NCBI GenBank assembly: GCA_035760965.1
Contig: DASTRY010000012.1
Location: 1-64,000, forward strand
Origin: JADGHX01 sp035760965
GTDB taxonomy: Bacteria; Pseudomonadota; Gammaproteobacteria; Steroidobacterales; Steroidobacteraceae
Length of the DNA: 64,000 nucleotides
Direction of reading: 5' to 3'
Positions 1-8,171 of this stretch are shown piece by piece (position 1 is the first letter of the stretch; each line of letters begins with the position of its first letter). Made by a program: the position numbers and the translations under genes. The notes below the pieces were generated by a model, which was given only the letters and a program-made list of their open reading frames with translations, ran no database searches and was not told where the DNA came from.

Positions 1-1
1 T

Positions 2-2629
2 CCGGCCGGGCAACTCGACGCCGCTCGCTGGCAGCGCGTGAAGGAGGTGTTCGCCGCCGCGCTGGAACGCGACGCGGCAAGCCGCGCTTCGTATCTCGAC
101 GAGGCCTGCGGCGGCGACACGGACCTGCGCGCCGAGATCGACTCGCTCATCGCCGCTCACGAAACCACCGAGGACTTCATCGAAAAGCCTGCCGCGCAGC
201 GCGCGCTCGGCATCCAGGACGCACCCGAGCGTTCATGGATCGGCCGGCGCATCGGCGGCTACCGCATCGTCGAGGAAGTGGGTCGCGGCGGGATGAGCGA
301 GGTGTACAAGGCCATCCGCGATGATGACGAGTACCACAAGGAGGTCGCGGTCAAGGTACTGCGCCAGGGCTACGACACCCGCTCGCTGCTGAAGCGCTTC
401 AAGGCCGAAGTCCAGATCCTCGCGCGGCTCGATCATCCGAACATCGCGCGCCTGCTCGATGCCGGTAGCACCGAAGAAGGCCTGCCCTACCTCGTCATGG
501 ACTACATCCAGGGCCGTCCCATCGACGAGTACGCGAGCGTCAAGAAGCTCGACCTGACCGGACGCCTCGCGCTCTTCCGCAAGCTGTGCGGGGCCGTGCA
601 GTACGTGCACCAGCATCTGATGGTCCACGGCGATTTGAAGTGCAACAACGTGCTGGTCACCGAAGAAGGCGCCGTGAAGCTGCTCGACTTCGGCATCGCG
701 CGCCTGCTGAATCCGACGGCTCCCGGCGTGAATGTGCCGGACGCCAAGGCGACGAGCTTCATCGCGCTGACGCCAGAGTACGCGAGCCCGGAGCAGGTGC
801 GCGGCGGGTCCATCACGACCGCGAGCGACGTCTATTCGCTCGGCGTGATGCTGTATCGCCTGTTGACCAGCACCTTGCCGCATCGGATCCGCGGCGACTT
901 CTCGTACGAGCTGGCGAAGCAAATCCTCGAAAGCGACGCCAAACCGCCGAGCGTCGCCGCCGCCGAGCAAGTGGCGGCCGCACGGCGCGAGTTGGCCGCC
1001 GCCGGCGGCAAGGACGAGACGGCCGAGCGCATCGCGACCGAGTTCGACGGCTTCGCGCGCCAACTGCGCGGCGACCTCGACAACATCGTGCTGATGGCGC
1101 TGGAGAAGAACCCCGCGAAGCGCTATCCCTCCGTCGAAGCGTTCGAGGCCGACATCCGGCGGCACCTCGAAGGCTTCCCGGTGAACGCGCGCTCGGCGGG
1201 CGTCGCGTATCGCGCGCTGAAGTTTGCGGGCCGCCACCGGACGGGGCTCGCTGCGGTCTCGCTGCTCATCATCACGCTCGTCGGCGGCATCGCGGCGACG
1301 GCGTGGCAGGCGCGCGTCGCGAACGCCGAGCGCCTGCGCGCGGAGAAACACTTCGACGAGGTGCGCAAGCTCGCGAACGTCTTCATGTTCGACATTCACG
1401 GCGCCATCGCGAATCTGCCCGGCGCGACGCGCGCGCGGCAGATGCTCGTCGAGAATTCCTTGAAGTATCTCGCCGCCCTCTCGGCGGAGTCCGGCAATCA
1501 GCCGGACCTGCAGCGCGAGCTCGCAAGCGCGTACGAGAAAGTCGGCGACATCCAGGGACGCTACGGCGAGGTGACGGTCGGCAACACTCCGGGTGCGATC
1601 GAGAGCTATCGGAAAGCGCTGGCCCTGCGCGAAGAGCTGCTGAAGGCCAACCCCGGCGACGAAGACATCCAGCGCGAGCTGCTGCGCAACGAGGGCAAGC
1701 TTGGCGACATCTCGCTCCAGATCGGCGATCCCAAGCAAGCGCTGGAGCATGCGCGGCGCGCGGCAACGCTCGCGGAGCAGATCGCGCGGCGCAATCGGAC
1801 CGAGATCGGCGATCAGCGCAATCTCGCGAATGCTTATCTGAGCCAGGGTTGGTATCTCGCGAAGGGCGGCGACCCCGAGCGCGGGCTCATCATCATGCAG
1901 CGCGCGATCGCCCTGTACGAAGGGCTCGTGGATGTCGACCCGAAGGACATCACCACGCGACGCGCCCTCGCCATCGCGTGTGGCCGGACGGGCGAGATCC
2001 TCGTGGACCGCGCCCGGTTCGAGGAGGCCATGCGCGTTCGGGAGAAGGGCCTCGCCGTGATCCGCAGCATCCTCGAAGAGGATCCGCTGAACGCCAACGT
2101 CCGTCGCCTGGAAGCCTTCGCGCTGCGCGGTCTGGGCTCGACGCTTCTCGCGCAGGGCAAGCCGGATGCCGCGCTCGCCCAACATCTGCAAGCCGTGGAG
2201 ATCCTGCGCCGGCTGTTCGACGCCGAGCCGGACAACGAGTCGCTGCGCTTCGACATGGCGAGCTTTCTGCTGGACGCGGCGAATTCGGCGCGGACGCTCC
2301 GCGATTTCAAGACGGCCGAGCGCCGGTACATGGAAGCGGTCAATGCGCTCGTGAAATCGCCCGCGGCGCTGGAACGCGATCTCAACGAGGTGCGCGGGCA
2401 GCTCGGGATCGGCTATCTCGGCCTGGCGAGCACGATCGCGTTGCAGACCGCCGCGGAACCCGGGCGCAGCGATCGCCGATTCCGCTGCGAGCAGGCCCGC
2501 AGCTTCGAGAAGCTCGCCGCGCCCATCCTCGCCGTCGCCGACCAGGACCCGGCGTGGAAGGCGCAGATCGGCCCGCACGTCGAGCAAGCGACGACCGCGC
2601 TCGCCGCATGCGGCGCGCCTCGATCCTGA
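2..2629 (+). CDS. Serine/threonine protein kinase with C-terminal TPR region (5' partial)
   Basis: The frame is open to the left edge; the first in-window start is a GTG at 38, but residues encoded before it (LDAARWQR) match the usual N-terminal lead-in of this kinase family, so the true start lies outside the window. Numbering from the GTG: acidic N-terminal helix 1-60, kinase domain about 75-375 with glycine loop GRGGMS (82-87), lysine K106 in VAVKVL, catalytic loop HGDLKCNN (197-204), DFG (217-219) and PEYASPEQ (246-253). One membrane helix follows at about 400-420, then a roughly 440-residue TPR-like helical region that would lie outside the cytoplasm. Such proteins phosphorylate cytoplasmic partners while sensing or binding proteins with the TPR part; substrates are unknown. 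The catalytic HRD arginine is replaced by glycine (HGD), while the Asp, Lys and Asn needed for catalysis remain. Confidence 0.9.
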   Translation, partial: PAGQLDAARWQRVKEVFAAALERDAASRASYLDEACGGDTDLRAEIDSLIAAHETTEDFIEKPAAQRALGIQDAPERSWIGRRIGGYRIVEEVGRGGMSEVYKAIRDDDEYHKEVAVKVLRQGYDTRSLLKRFKAEVQILARLDHPNIARLLDAGSTEEGLPYLVMDYIQGRPIDEYASVKKLDLTGRLALFRKLCGAVQYVHQHLMVHGDLKCNNVLVTEEGAVKLLDFGIARLLNPTAPGVNVPDAKATSFIALTPEYASPEQVRGGSITTASDVYSLGVMLYRLLTSTLPHRIRGDFSYELAKQILESDAKPPSVAAAEQVAAARRELAAAGGKDETAERIATEFDGFARQLRGDLDNIVLMALEKNPAKRYPSVEAFEADIRRHLEGFPVNARSAGVAYRALKFAGRHRTGLAAVSLLIITLVGGIAATAWQARVANAERLRAEKHFDEVRKLANVFMFDIHGAIANLPGATRARQMLVENSLKYLAALSAESGNQPDLQRELASAYEKVGDIQGRYGEVTVGNTPGAIESYRKALALREELLKANPGDEDIQRELLRNEGKLGDISLQIGDPKQALEHARRAATLAEQIARRNRTEIGDQRNLANAYLSQGWYLAKGGDPERGLIIMQRAIALYEGLVDVDPKDITTRRALAIACGRTGEILVDRARFEEAMRVREKGLAVIRSILEEDPLNANVRRLEAFALRGLGSTLLAQGKPDAALAQHLQAVEILRRLFDAEPDNESLRFDMASFLLDAANSARTLRDFKTAERRYMEAVNALVKSPAALERDLNEVRGQLGIGYLGLASTIALQTAAEPGRSDRRFRCEQARSFEKLAAPILAVADQDPAWKAQIGPHVEQATTALAACGAPRS

Positions 2630-2744
2630 AGTGTCGCGGCGCCGGGGTTCGGAAGCGACCCGACGGGAACCGGCTTGAGCGGCCGCGCGTTCGACACCAT
2701 ACTGTGGCCGTCCGGGACGTTACGCCCGAAATTTCGAGGCCTGC

Positions 2745-2942
2745 ATGAAAGTCGATGTGTTCACGGCGCCGCTGTCCGAAGAGGGCAAAGCGCTGCTGCG
2801 GGACGAGAGCGCCGCGCGCGAGCTGCTCTACAAGCTGCTGGCCGACGGCAGCCACGGCCGGTTCGAAGTGAAGGCCGGCGAACGCACGTTCGACGTCACC
2901 TCGTCCGCCGCCCTCGCTGCCGCCGCTCCGCGCTCGCGCTAA
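2745..2942 (+). CDS. Small hypothetical protein, 65 aa
   Basis: A short ORF between the kinase and the following membrane protein, on the same strand, starting at ATG 2745 and ending TAA. The product is hydrophilic at the start, with a helical acidic/basic middle and an Ala-rich tail; no signal peptide, membrane helix or known motif is visible. Upstream there is only a weak purine stretch, so translation is uncertain. Its codon choice (G/C in third position) is like the neighbours. Position and strand suggest co-transcription with the next gene, 40 bp downstream. I do not recognise it, and it may be spurious. Confidence 0.45.
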   Translation: MKVDVFTAPLSEEGKALLRDESAARELLYKLLADGSHGRFEVKAGERTFDVTSSAALAAAAPRSR

Positions 2943-2982
2943 CTCCTCGCCGGGTGGTCCCGCCAACTGGAAGGCCTGACCG

Positions 2983-3744
2983 GTGAACTTCGCGTTACCG
3001 GCGATCACCCTGCTCCTGCTCCTCCTGCCCGGCATCCTCGCGGTGCAGGGATTCCTCGGCAAGATCGGCCGCAAGACCAGCGATCCCGTCGGCCAGACCG
3101 GCGTGACGTGGGCGCTGCTCGCGGCGATTCTCGTCGCACCGATCATCCACCTGGCACTGAGCGGCGTGCTCGTCGCGCTGCGAATCGGCCTGCCGCCGGA
3201 TCTGCATGCCATCTTCGTGTTCCTCTCGGGCGAGTTCGCGGACAAGGCGGACTTCTCGCGCACCATCGACTCGGTGATCGCCAATCCGTGGCACATCGCA
3301 CTCTACTTCCCGCTGGCCGCGATTCTCGGGCTGTTGATCGGACGCTTGGCGCAGTACCTCGTACGGAGCGCGCAGCTCGATCGACGCATCGGCCCGCTGC
3401 ACTTCGCGAGCGACTGGCACTACTTGCTGAGCGGAGAGATTCGCACCGACGTGCCCGCGCCCGACGCGGTGGTCGTCGCGGCCACTGTCGAGCACGGGGG
3501 CGAGGCCTACTTGTACGTCGGTTATCTGCGCGACTACGCCGTGGATCGGGACGGCGAGCTCAAGCGCCTGCACCTGAACAGCGTCGTGCGACGCCCAATG
3601 GCCGCGGACCGCCCGCCGGGGCAGAAGCAGCAGATTCCGGATCAGACCGGGCGCTTCTATCCGATCACCGGGGATGAGCTGGTGATCATCTGCAAGGACG
3701 TGCGCACGCTCAACGTGCGCTACCTGTATATCAAGCCGAAGTGA
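2983..3744 (+). CDS. Hypothetical membrane protein, 253 aa, three N-terminal membrane helices
   Basis: GTG start at 2983 preceded by GGAAGG eight bases upstream. Hydrophobic segments at about residues 3-22, 40-65 and 105-122 predict three membrane helices; the remaining about 120 residues are soluble and end in a short beta-rich stretch (LNVRYLYIKPK). The architecture resembles the uncharacterised DUF6338-like membrane proteins, but this is a weak recollection and no catalytic motif is visible. Function unknown. It could be the distal gene of a unit with the small ORF upstream. Confidence 0.75.
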   Translation: MNFALPAITLLLLLLPGILAVQGFLGKIGRKTSDPVGQTGVTWALLAAILVAPIIHLALSGVLVALRIGLPPDLHAIFVFLSGEFADKADFSRTIDSVIANPWHIALYFPLAAILGLLIGRLAQYLVRSAQLDRRIGPLHFASDWHYLLSGEIRTDVPAPDAVVVAATVEHGGEAYLYVGYLRDYAVDRDGELKRLHLNSVVRRPMAADRPPGQKQQIPDQTGRFYPITGDELVIICKDVRTLNVRYLYIKPK

Positions 3745-4094
3745 ATCATCCGCCGTTGCAGTCGACGGCGCGCGTTGGCCAATAGGTATACGGATGTATG
3801 GTCCGCGCGCGGCGCGGATGTCGCGCACGACCCGGCCTGCAAGGACGCCTCCAAATAGCGCTCGCACGAAAATGCGCGGCAAGTCCCGGCAGGGACTTCC
3901 CGGCGCGAAAGCAATGGCGAGCCGCTGCCAGAGGCGGCAGCTCGAATAACTCTGTAGCGACTTCCGCCGCTATCGCCCCACTCGTCGCCGCGGCACATGA
4001 AAAATTGCTTGCACAGCGGTCGCACGAAATGTCGACAGCGCGTTGGGGAATTGACAATAATCCGCCCACTCCGCGGTTCGGGAAGCCTGCTCAC
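3745..4094. other. 350-bp intergenic region with two short hairpins
   Basis: No convincing gene. Two short perfect inverted repeats are present: AAGTCCC/GGGACTT (3881-3898, 4-nt loop) and GCTGCC/GGCAGC (3924-3941, 6-nt loop); neither is followed by a T run. A TTGACA hexamer at 4051-4056 lies 39 bp before the regulator's start, without a convincing -10 box. The regulator's frame stays open back to 3798, but the extra N-terminal residues are Arg/Ala-rich and unlike the family. Confidence 0.4.
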
Positions 4095-5159
4095 ATGGAC
4101 GAAGTTTCAACAAGACTGGTCCTGTTCGTCGCGTACCCCAGCGTCGGGTTGCTCGATCTCACCGGCCCTTTCACGGTGTTCTGGTCTGCGTCCGGCTTCA
4201 TGGGCCAGCGCGCCGCCGGCCGGGGCTATGAGCGGCGCGTCGCCACGGTGAACGGCGGGCCCGTCCCGACGAGCGATGGGCTCACGGTGCTCGCCGAGCC
4301 GCTCGCAAACTTCGACGGCGCGAATATCGATACTCTCATCGTGCCGGGCACCACCGACATGGCCGAGCCGCTCGCCGATCGCACCATGATCGAGTGGATC
4401 GCCCAGCATGCCCCGCGCGCCCGGCGGATCTGCTCCGTGTGTACCGGCGCCTTTCTGCTCGCCGAGGCGGGACTGCTGAACGGCAAGCGCGTCGTGACCC
4501 ACTGGGCCGCGGTGGATCGCCTGCGCGCGCAATATCCTGCGTTGAACGTCGAGCCCGATGCGATCTTCGTCAATGACGGAAAGGTGTGGTCGTCTGCGGG
4601 CGTGTCCGCGGGAATCGATCTCGCGCTGGCGCTGGTGCAGGAGGACTGCGGACGCGAGGTTGCGATGAGCGTCGCACGTCAGCTCGTCGTGTATCTGAAG
4701 CGGCCGGGCGGGCAGGCTCAGTTCAGTGAGCTGCTCGATGCTCGTGCGCATGACAGCGGTGGTGCATTCGCCGAGTTGCACGATTGGCTGGCGCAGAACC
4801 TCGCGGATGCGTCTCTGTCGGTCGAAACGTTGGCGCGCCGCGTGTGCATGAGCGCGCGCAACTTCGCGCGCGTGTACAAGACGAAGACCGGGCGGACGCC
4901 GGCGAAGGCCATCGAGCTGTTCCGTCTGGAGACCGCGCGGCGCTTGCTCGAGGATACGGACGAGCGGATCGAGTCGATCGCGCGTCGCACCGGCTTCGGC
5001 GACGAGGATCGGATGCGGAACACGTTCCAGCGCCATCTGAACGTGAGCCCGCGCGACTACCGCGCGCGGTTCGGCACAGGAAATTCCTCGGCAAGCGAGT
5101 CCCCGGCGATCGCTGCGAGCGAGCCAGCGCCGATCTCGGCGAGCGCCGGCGCGGCGTAA
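4095..5159 (+). CDS. GlxA-type AraC family regulator (DJ-1/PfpI domain plus HTH)
   Basis: 354 aa from ATG 4095; this start is chosen because the conserved domain begins at once (VLFVAYPSVGLLDLTGPFTV). Residues about 8-190 form a class I glutamine-amidotransferase-like DJ-1/PfpI domain, including the nucleophile-elbow sequence VCTGAFLLAEAGLL (Cys present). Residues about 225-325 are a double helix-turn-helix AraC domain ending in the typical RHLNVSPRDYRARF signature. Relatives include GlxA and ArgR/CdhR-type regulators of amino-acid, betaine or carnitine catabolism. The ligand here is unknown. The 3' end is Ala/Ser-rich and runs into a degenerate DNA repeat. The TauE/SafE permease downstream is the closest candidate target. 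Confidence 0.88.
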   Translation: MDEVSTRLVLFVAYPSVGLLDLTGPFTVFWSASGFMGQRAAGRGYERRVATVNGGPVPTSDGLTVLAEPLANFDGANIDTLIVPGTTDMAEPLADRTMIEWIAQHAPRARRICSVCTGAFLLAEAGLLNGKRVVTHWAAVDRLRAQYPALNVEPDAIFVNDGKVWSSAGVSAGIDLALALVQEDCGREVAMSVARQLVVYLKRPGGQAQFSELLDARAHDSGGAFAELHDWLAQNLADASLSVETLARRVCMSARNFARVYKTKTGRTPAKAIELFRLETARRLLEDTDERIESIARRTGFGDEDRMRNTFQRHLNVSPRDYRARFGTGNSSASESPAIAASEPAPISASAGAA

Positions 5160-5170
5160 CAAGTTGCCGC

Positions 5171-5410
5171 ATGCTCGCGGCGACGCGGACTCGTTGAGCA
5201 AGCGCACGTAGTCTGCTGCGATCGTGGCGAGCGCCGGCCGCTAGCGCGTTGCATGTGTTCGCAGGCGACCAACCTCGCTGAGCGAGCCCCACATAGCCTG
5301 CTGCAATGTTGGTCAGTGCCGGCGTGTCGTAGCGGACAGCGCGCTCGCGGGTGACGCAGCCTCGTTGAGCCCACGTATTCCGCTGCAATGGCGGCGAGCG
5401 CGCTCGGAGC
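5171..5410. repeat. Three degenerate tandem repeats of about 82-88 bp
   Basis: Three consecutive units begin near 5171, 5253 and 5341. Each carries the same order of blocks: CGCGG-like start, a GAC block, CTCGYTGAGC, then CTGCTGCRAT or CGCTGCAATG, then GGCGAGYGC. The end of the upstream gene (about 5105-5155) carries similar blocks in the same order, suggesting the array began at the gene's 3' end. Nothing in it looks coding on the + strand. It fills the gap before the TauE/SafE gene. Confidence 0.6.
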
Positions 5411-5478
5411 AACCGCCGCTCGCGATTTTGCGCACGTGCTCTTGCATTCCCCGTGGATTCAGGCTCAGCTGCGCGCGG

Positions 5479-6240
5479 ATGATCACCGACCCGCTTTTCT
5501 ATCTCGCCGCCGTGCCGGCCGTCATTCTCCTCGGACTCTCGAAAGGCGGGTTTTCCGGCATCGGCGTGCTGGCCGTGCCCTTGATGACGCTCGTCGCCTC
5601 ACCCGTGCAATCCGCGTCCATCACACTGCCCATCCTCATCGTGCAGGACGTGGTCAGCGTCTGGGTGTTCCGACGGGCCTGGCATGGCCGCAGCCTTGCG
5701 ATTCTGATCCCGAGCTCGCTCGTCGGCATCGTGCTCGGGTACTTGCTCGCGGCGCGCGTTTCGTCTGCCGCGGTGGAGCTGGCCCTCGGCGTGATCTCGC
5801 TGGTGTTCGGCGCGAGGCAGCTGTGGATCACGTGGCGAGGCGTCGTTCCCGAACACAAATCGTCCGATGTTGCGGGCCTCGCCTGGGGCGCGACCGCGGG
5901 GTTCACGAGTCAGATCGCGCATGCGGGCGGGGTGCCGTTCTCGATTTACATGCTACCGAAGCGGCTCGACCGCGACGTGCTGATCGGCACGTCCGCGATT
6001 TTCTTCGCGGCGATGAATTGGATGAAGGTGCCCGCCTACGCCGCGCTCGGCCAGTTCACGCGCGCCAACATGGCAACGTCGTTCGCCCTCTTTCCGCTCG
6101 CGGTGGCCTCGACAGTAGTGGGCGCGAAGCTGATTCGGCGCGTCGCGCCCGAGCGGTTCTATGTGCTGATCTACGCGCTGCTCGTGCTGACGGGACTCAA
6201 GCTCGCGTGGGACGGTGCAGACGCGTTGAGCGGGCACTGA
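5479..6240 (+). CDS. TauE/SafE (TSUP) family permease
   Basis: 253 aa from ATG 5479; the frame is open earlier (5365) but the conserved hydrophobic N-terminus begins here (LFYLAAVPAVILLGLSKGGF). About seven to eight membrane helices in two halves are visible, with the family's glycine-rich GLSKGGFSGIG motif in the first half and GFTSQIAHAGGVP in the second, the two repeats of the TSUP fold. Family members export or import sulfite, sulfoacetate, taurine-derived or other small organic anions at the inner membrane; the substrate is not readable from the sequence. It is downstream of an AraC/GlxA regulator on the same strand and convergent with the Lrp gene. Confidence 0.88.
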   Translation: MITDPLFYLAAVPAVILLGLSKGGFSGIGVLAVPLMTLVASPVQSASITLPILIVQDVVSVWVFRRAWHGRSLAILIPSSLVGIVLGYLLAARVSSAAVELALGVISLVFGARQLWITWRGVVPEHKSSDVAGLAWGATAGFTSQIAHAGGVPFSIYMLPKRLDRDVLIGTSAIFFAAMNWMKVPAYAALGQFTRANMATSFALFPLAVASTVVGAKLIRRVAPERFYVLIYALLVLTGLKLAWDGADALSGH

Positions 6241-6301
6241 CGAGACCGTGCCGCCACCCAAGTACCTCGATTTCTAGCGGTTTGTCCTCGAACACAGGCC
6301 C

Positions 6302-6453
6302 GAATCGCAGCCCCGAGCGTCCGCGGCCGAACTGCAGACATCCAACTTCGGCAGTCGCACTTCGGCCATCAGAGTTCAGCCGATCGAACTTCAGCCCGAA
6401 TTTCAGCCGTCGAATCTCGGCCAGCGAGCGTCAGCGGTCGAACTTCGTGGACA
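6302..6453. repeat. 14-bp degenerate tandem repeat array, about 11 copies
   Basis: Units with consensus GAACTTCAGCCGTC start at 6302, 6315, 6329, 6344, 6358, 6372, 6386, 6398, 6412, 6426 and 6440, i.e. a nearly constant 14-bp period with lengths of 12-15 bp; a further weak unit may begin at 6290. The last one and a half units lie inside the 3' end of the Lrp-type gene (stop at 6431-6433). The period is not a multiple of three, so it is not a protein repeat. It occupies the convergent gap between the permease and the regulator. Confidence 0.75.
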
Positions 6454-6952
6454 GCACGACCGACGACGTCGTGCGCTCGACCCCCTCGAGGTTGCCGATC
6501 GCGTCGATGAGGTCATCCATCTCACGCACACTCGGCGCAACGGCGAGCGCGATCATGTCGAACGGACCGCTGACGGATTGAAGAAGGCGCACCGCCGGCA
6601 TGCGTTTGATTTCCGCGCTCACGGCGGCCGCGCGCTTCGGGAACACAGTGATCATCACGTACGCGTGAATCTGGTTCTTCTCGTGAGTCTCGGCGACCCG
6701 CACCGAGTAGCCGGTGATGACCTTCGCGCGCTCGAGCCGCTTGATGCGACTCTGGACCGTCGTGCGCGAGAGCCCGAGATCGCGCCCCAGCTCCGAGACG
6801 GAAGCGCGGGCGTTCTCGCGCAGCTTCGCGAGCAGGAGGTGGTCGATCTTGTCGAGGCCGTGGCTCGCCGGACCGGAGACGGAATCCGCCTCGGCCTCCC
6901 GGTCCGACCTGCCGTGCCGCTCGACCTCCTCGGCTGTCTTCTTCGTCGTCAT
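6431..6952 (-). CDS. Lrp/AsnC family transcriptional regulator
   Basis: 173 aa. A charged N-terminal extension of about 30 residues precedes the family core: winged helix-turn-helix about 32-90 (IDHLLLAKLRENARASVSEL, then LSRTTVQSRIKRLE) and an RAM/AsnC ligand-binding domain about 95-165. Lrp-type proteins bind amino acids and control divergent catabolic genes. Here the gene is divergent (130-bp gap) from a lysine 6-dehydrogenase-like gene and an ALDH7 gene, so it is the likely lysine-responsive regulator of that pair. Its last codons are formed by the 14-bp repeat array downstream. Confidence 0.92.
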   Translation of the reverse strand: MTTKKTAEEVERHGRSDREAEADSVSGPASHGLDKIDHLLLAKLRENARASVSELGRDLGLSRTTVQSRIKRLERAKVITGYSVRVAETHEKNQIHAYVMITVFPKRAAAVSAEIKRMPAVRLLQSVSGPFDMIALAVAPSVREMDDLIDAIGNLEGVERTTSSVVLSTKFDR

Positions 6953-7082
6953 TTCGTCATTTCGCCCGTTTCCGCCTGCAATCTGCCGAAATCATCCCTG
7001 CAAATCGTCAGGTTGGCAATGGCATCCTGCCCAGGTCGCGGGCACATTCGCCCCGAATCCACGGTTTCGCGGGGTGTCGCAC

Positions 7083-8171
7083 ATGAAAAGAGTAGCGGTA
7101 ATCGGCGGCGGCAAGATCGGCTCGATGATCGTCGATCTGCTCTCGGGCACGGGCGACTACGCGGTCACGGTCGCGGACCGCTCGCGCGAGGCGCTCGACC
7201 GCCTCGAAACTCACGCCACAGTCGAGCGCGTACAGCTCGACATCACGGATACGGACGCGCTCGAGCGCCTGCTCGCCGGCAAGTTCGCCGTCCTGAGCGC
7301 GGCGCCCTACCACCTGACCACGCGGATCGCGCGTGCCGCGAAGTCCCAGGGCGCGCACTACCTCGATCTGACCGAGGACGTCGCGAGCACCCGCATCGTG
7401 AAAGAGCTCGCTGCCGACGCCAAGACGGCGTTCATTCCTCAGTGCGGGCTCGCGCCGGGCTTCATCACGATCGTCGCGTACGATCTCGCAAAGCGATTCG
7501 ACACACTGCAGGACGTGCGCATGCGCGTGGGCGCGCTGCCGAAGTATCCAGCGAATGCGCTCAACTACAACCTCACGTGGTCGACGGACGGTGTGATCAA
7601 CGAGTACTGCGAGCCGTGCGAGGCCATCGTGAACGGCCAGCTGCGCGAGGTGCCGCCGCTCGAAGAGTGCGAGGAATTCGCGCTGGACGGTGTGACGTAC
7701 GAGGCCTTCAACACATCCGGCGGTCTCGGGACGCTCTGCGACACGCTGAAGGGTAAGGTGCGCAATCTCAACTACCGCACCATCCGCTACCCGGGCCATG
7801 CGGCGATCATGAAGGCGCTGCTGAACGACCTGCGGCTGCGCGATCGGCGTGACGTGCTGAAGGACATCCTGGAGAACGCGCTGCCGGCCACGCTGCAGGA
7901 CGTGGTGATCGTGTTCGTCACCGTGAGCGGTCGCAAACGCGGGCGGCTGATTCAGGAGACGTACGCGAATAAAATTTACGCTCGCGAAATCGGTGGAATC
8001 ATGCGCAGCGCGATTCAGATCACGACGGCGGCAGGCATCTGCACGGTGCTGGATTTGCTGGCAGATGGGTCCCTGCCCGCGCGCGGGTTCGTGCGGCAGG
8101 AAGACATCTCGCTGGAGCAGTTCCTGGCGAATCGATTCGGGAAGGCGTACGCGCAGCAGGAGATGGTATGA
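7083..8171 (+). CDS. Saccharopine dehydrogenase family protein, probable L-lysine 6-dehydrogenase
   Basis: 362 aa from ATG 7083. An N-terminal Rossmann fold (VAVIGGGKIGSMIVDLL) is followed by the saccharopine-dehydrogenase-like substrate domain with PQCGLAPGF and a central GGLGTLCDT-type stretch. Its length matches lysine 6-dehydrogenases, which oxidatively deaminate the epsilon-amino group of lysine to aminoadipate semialdehyde (cyclising to piperideine-6-carboxylate), rather than the longer saccharopine enzymes. The stop overlaps the start of the ALDH7 gene (ATGA), which would oxidise exactly that product. Divergent Lrp regulator. A saccharopine reductase role is the main alternative. Confidence 0.85.
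   Translation: MKRVAVIGGGKIGSMIVDLLSGTGDYAVTVADRSREALDRLETHATVERVQLDITDTDALERLLAGKFAVLSAAPYHLTTRIARAAKSQGAHYLDLTEDVASTRIVKELAADAKTAFIPQCGLAPGFITIVAYDLAKRFDTLQDVRMRVGALPKYPANALNYNLTWSTDGVINEYCEPCEAIVNGQLREVPPLEECEEFALDGVTYEAFNTSGGLGTLCDTLKGKVRNLNYRTIRYPGHAAIMKALLNDLRLRDRRDVLKDILENALPATLQDVVIVFVTVSGRKRGRLIQETYANKIYAREIGGIMRSAIQITTAAGICTVLDLLADGSLPARGFVRQEDISLEQFLANRFGKAYAQQEMV

Noticed and set aside
233..2587. Long antisense frame opposite the kinase gene
   Set aside because: Kinase motifs lie in the plus-strand frame; antisense product has no family features.
3881..3941. Two small hairpins as intrinsic terminators
   Set aside because: Stems of six to seven pairs without a following T run; kept only as a note on the intergenic region.
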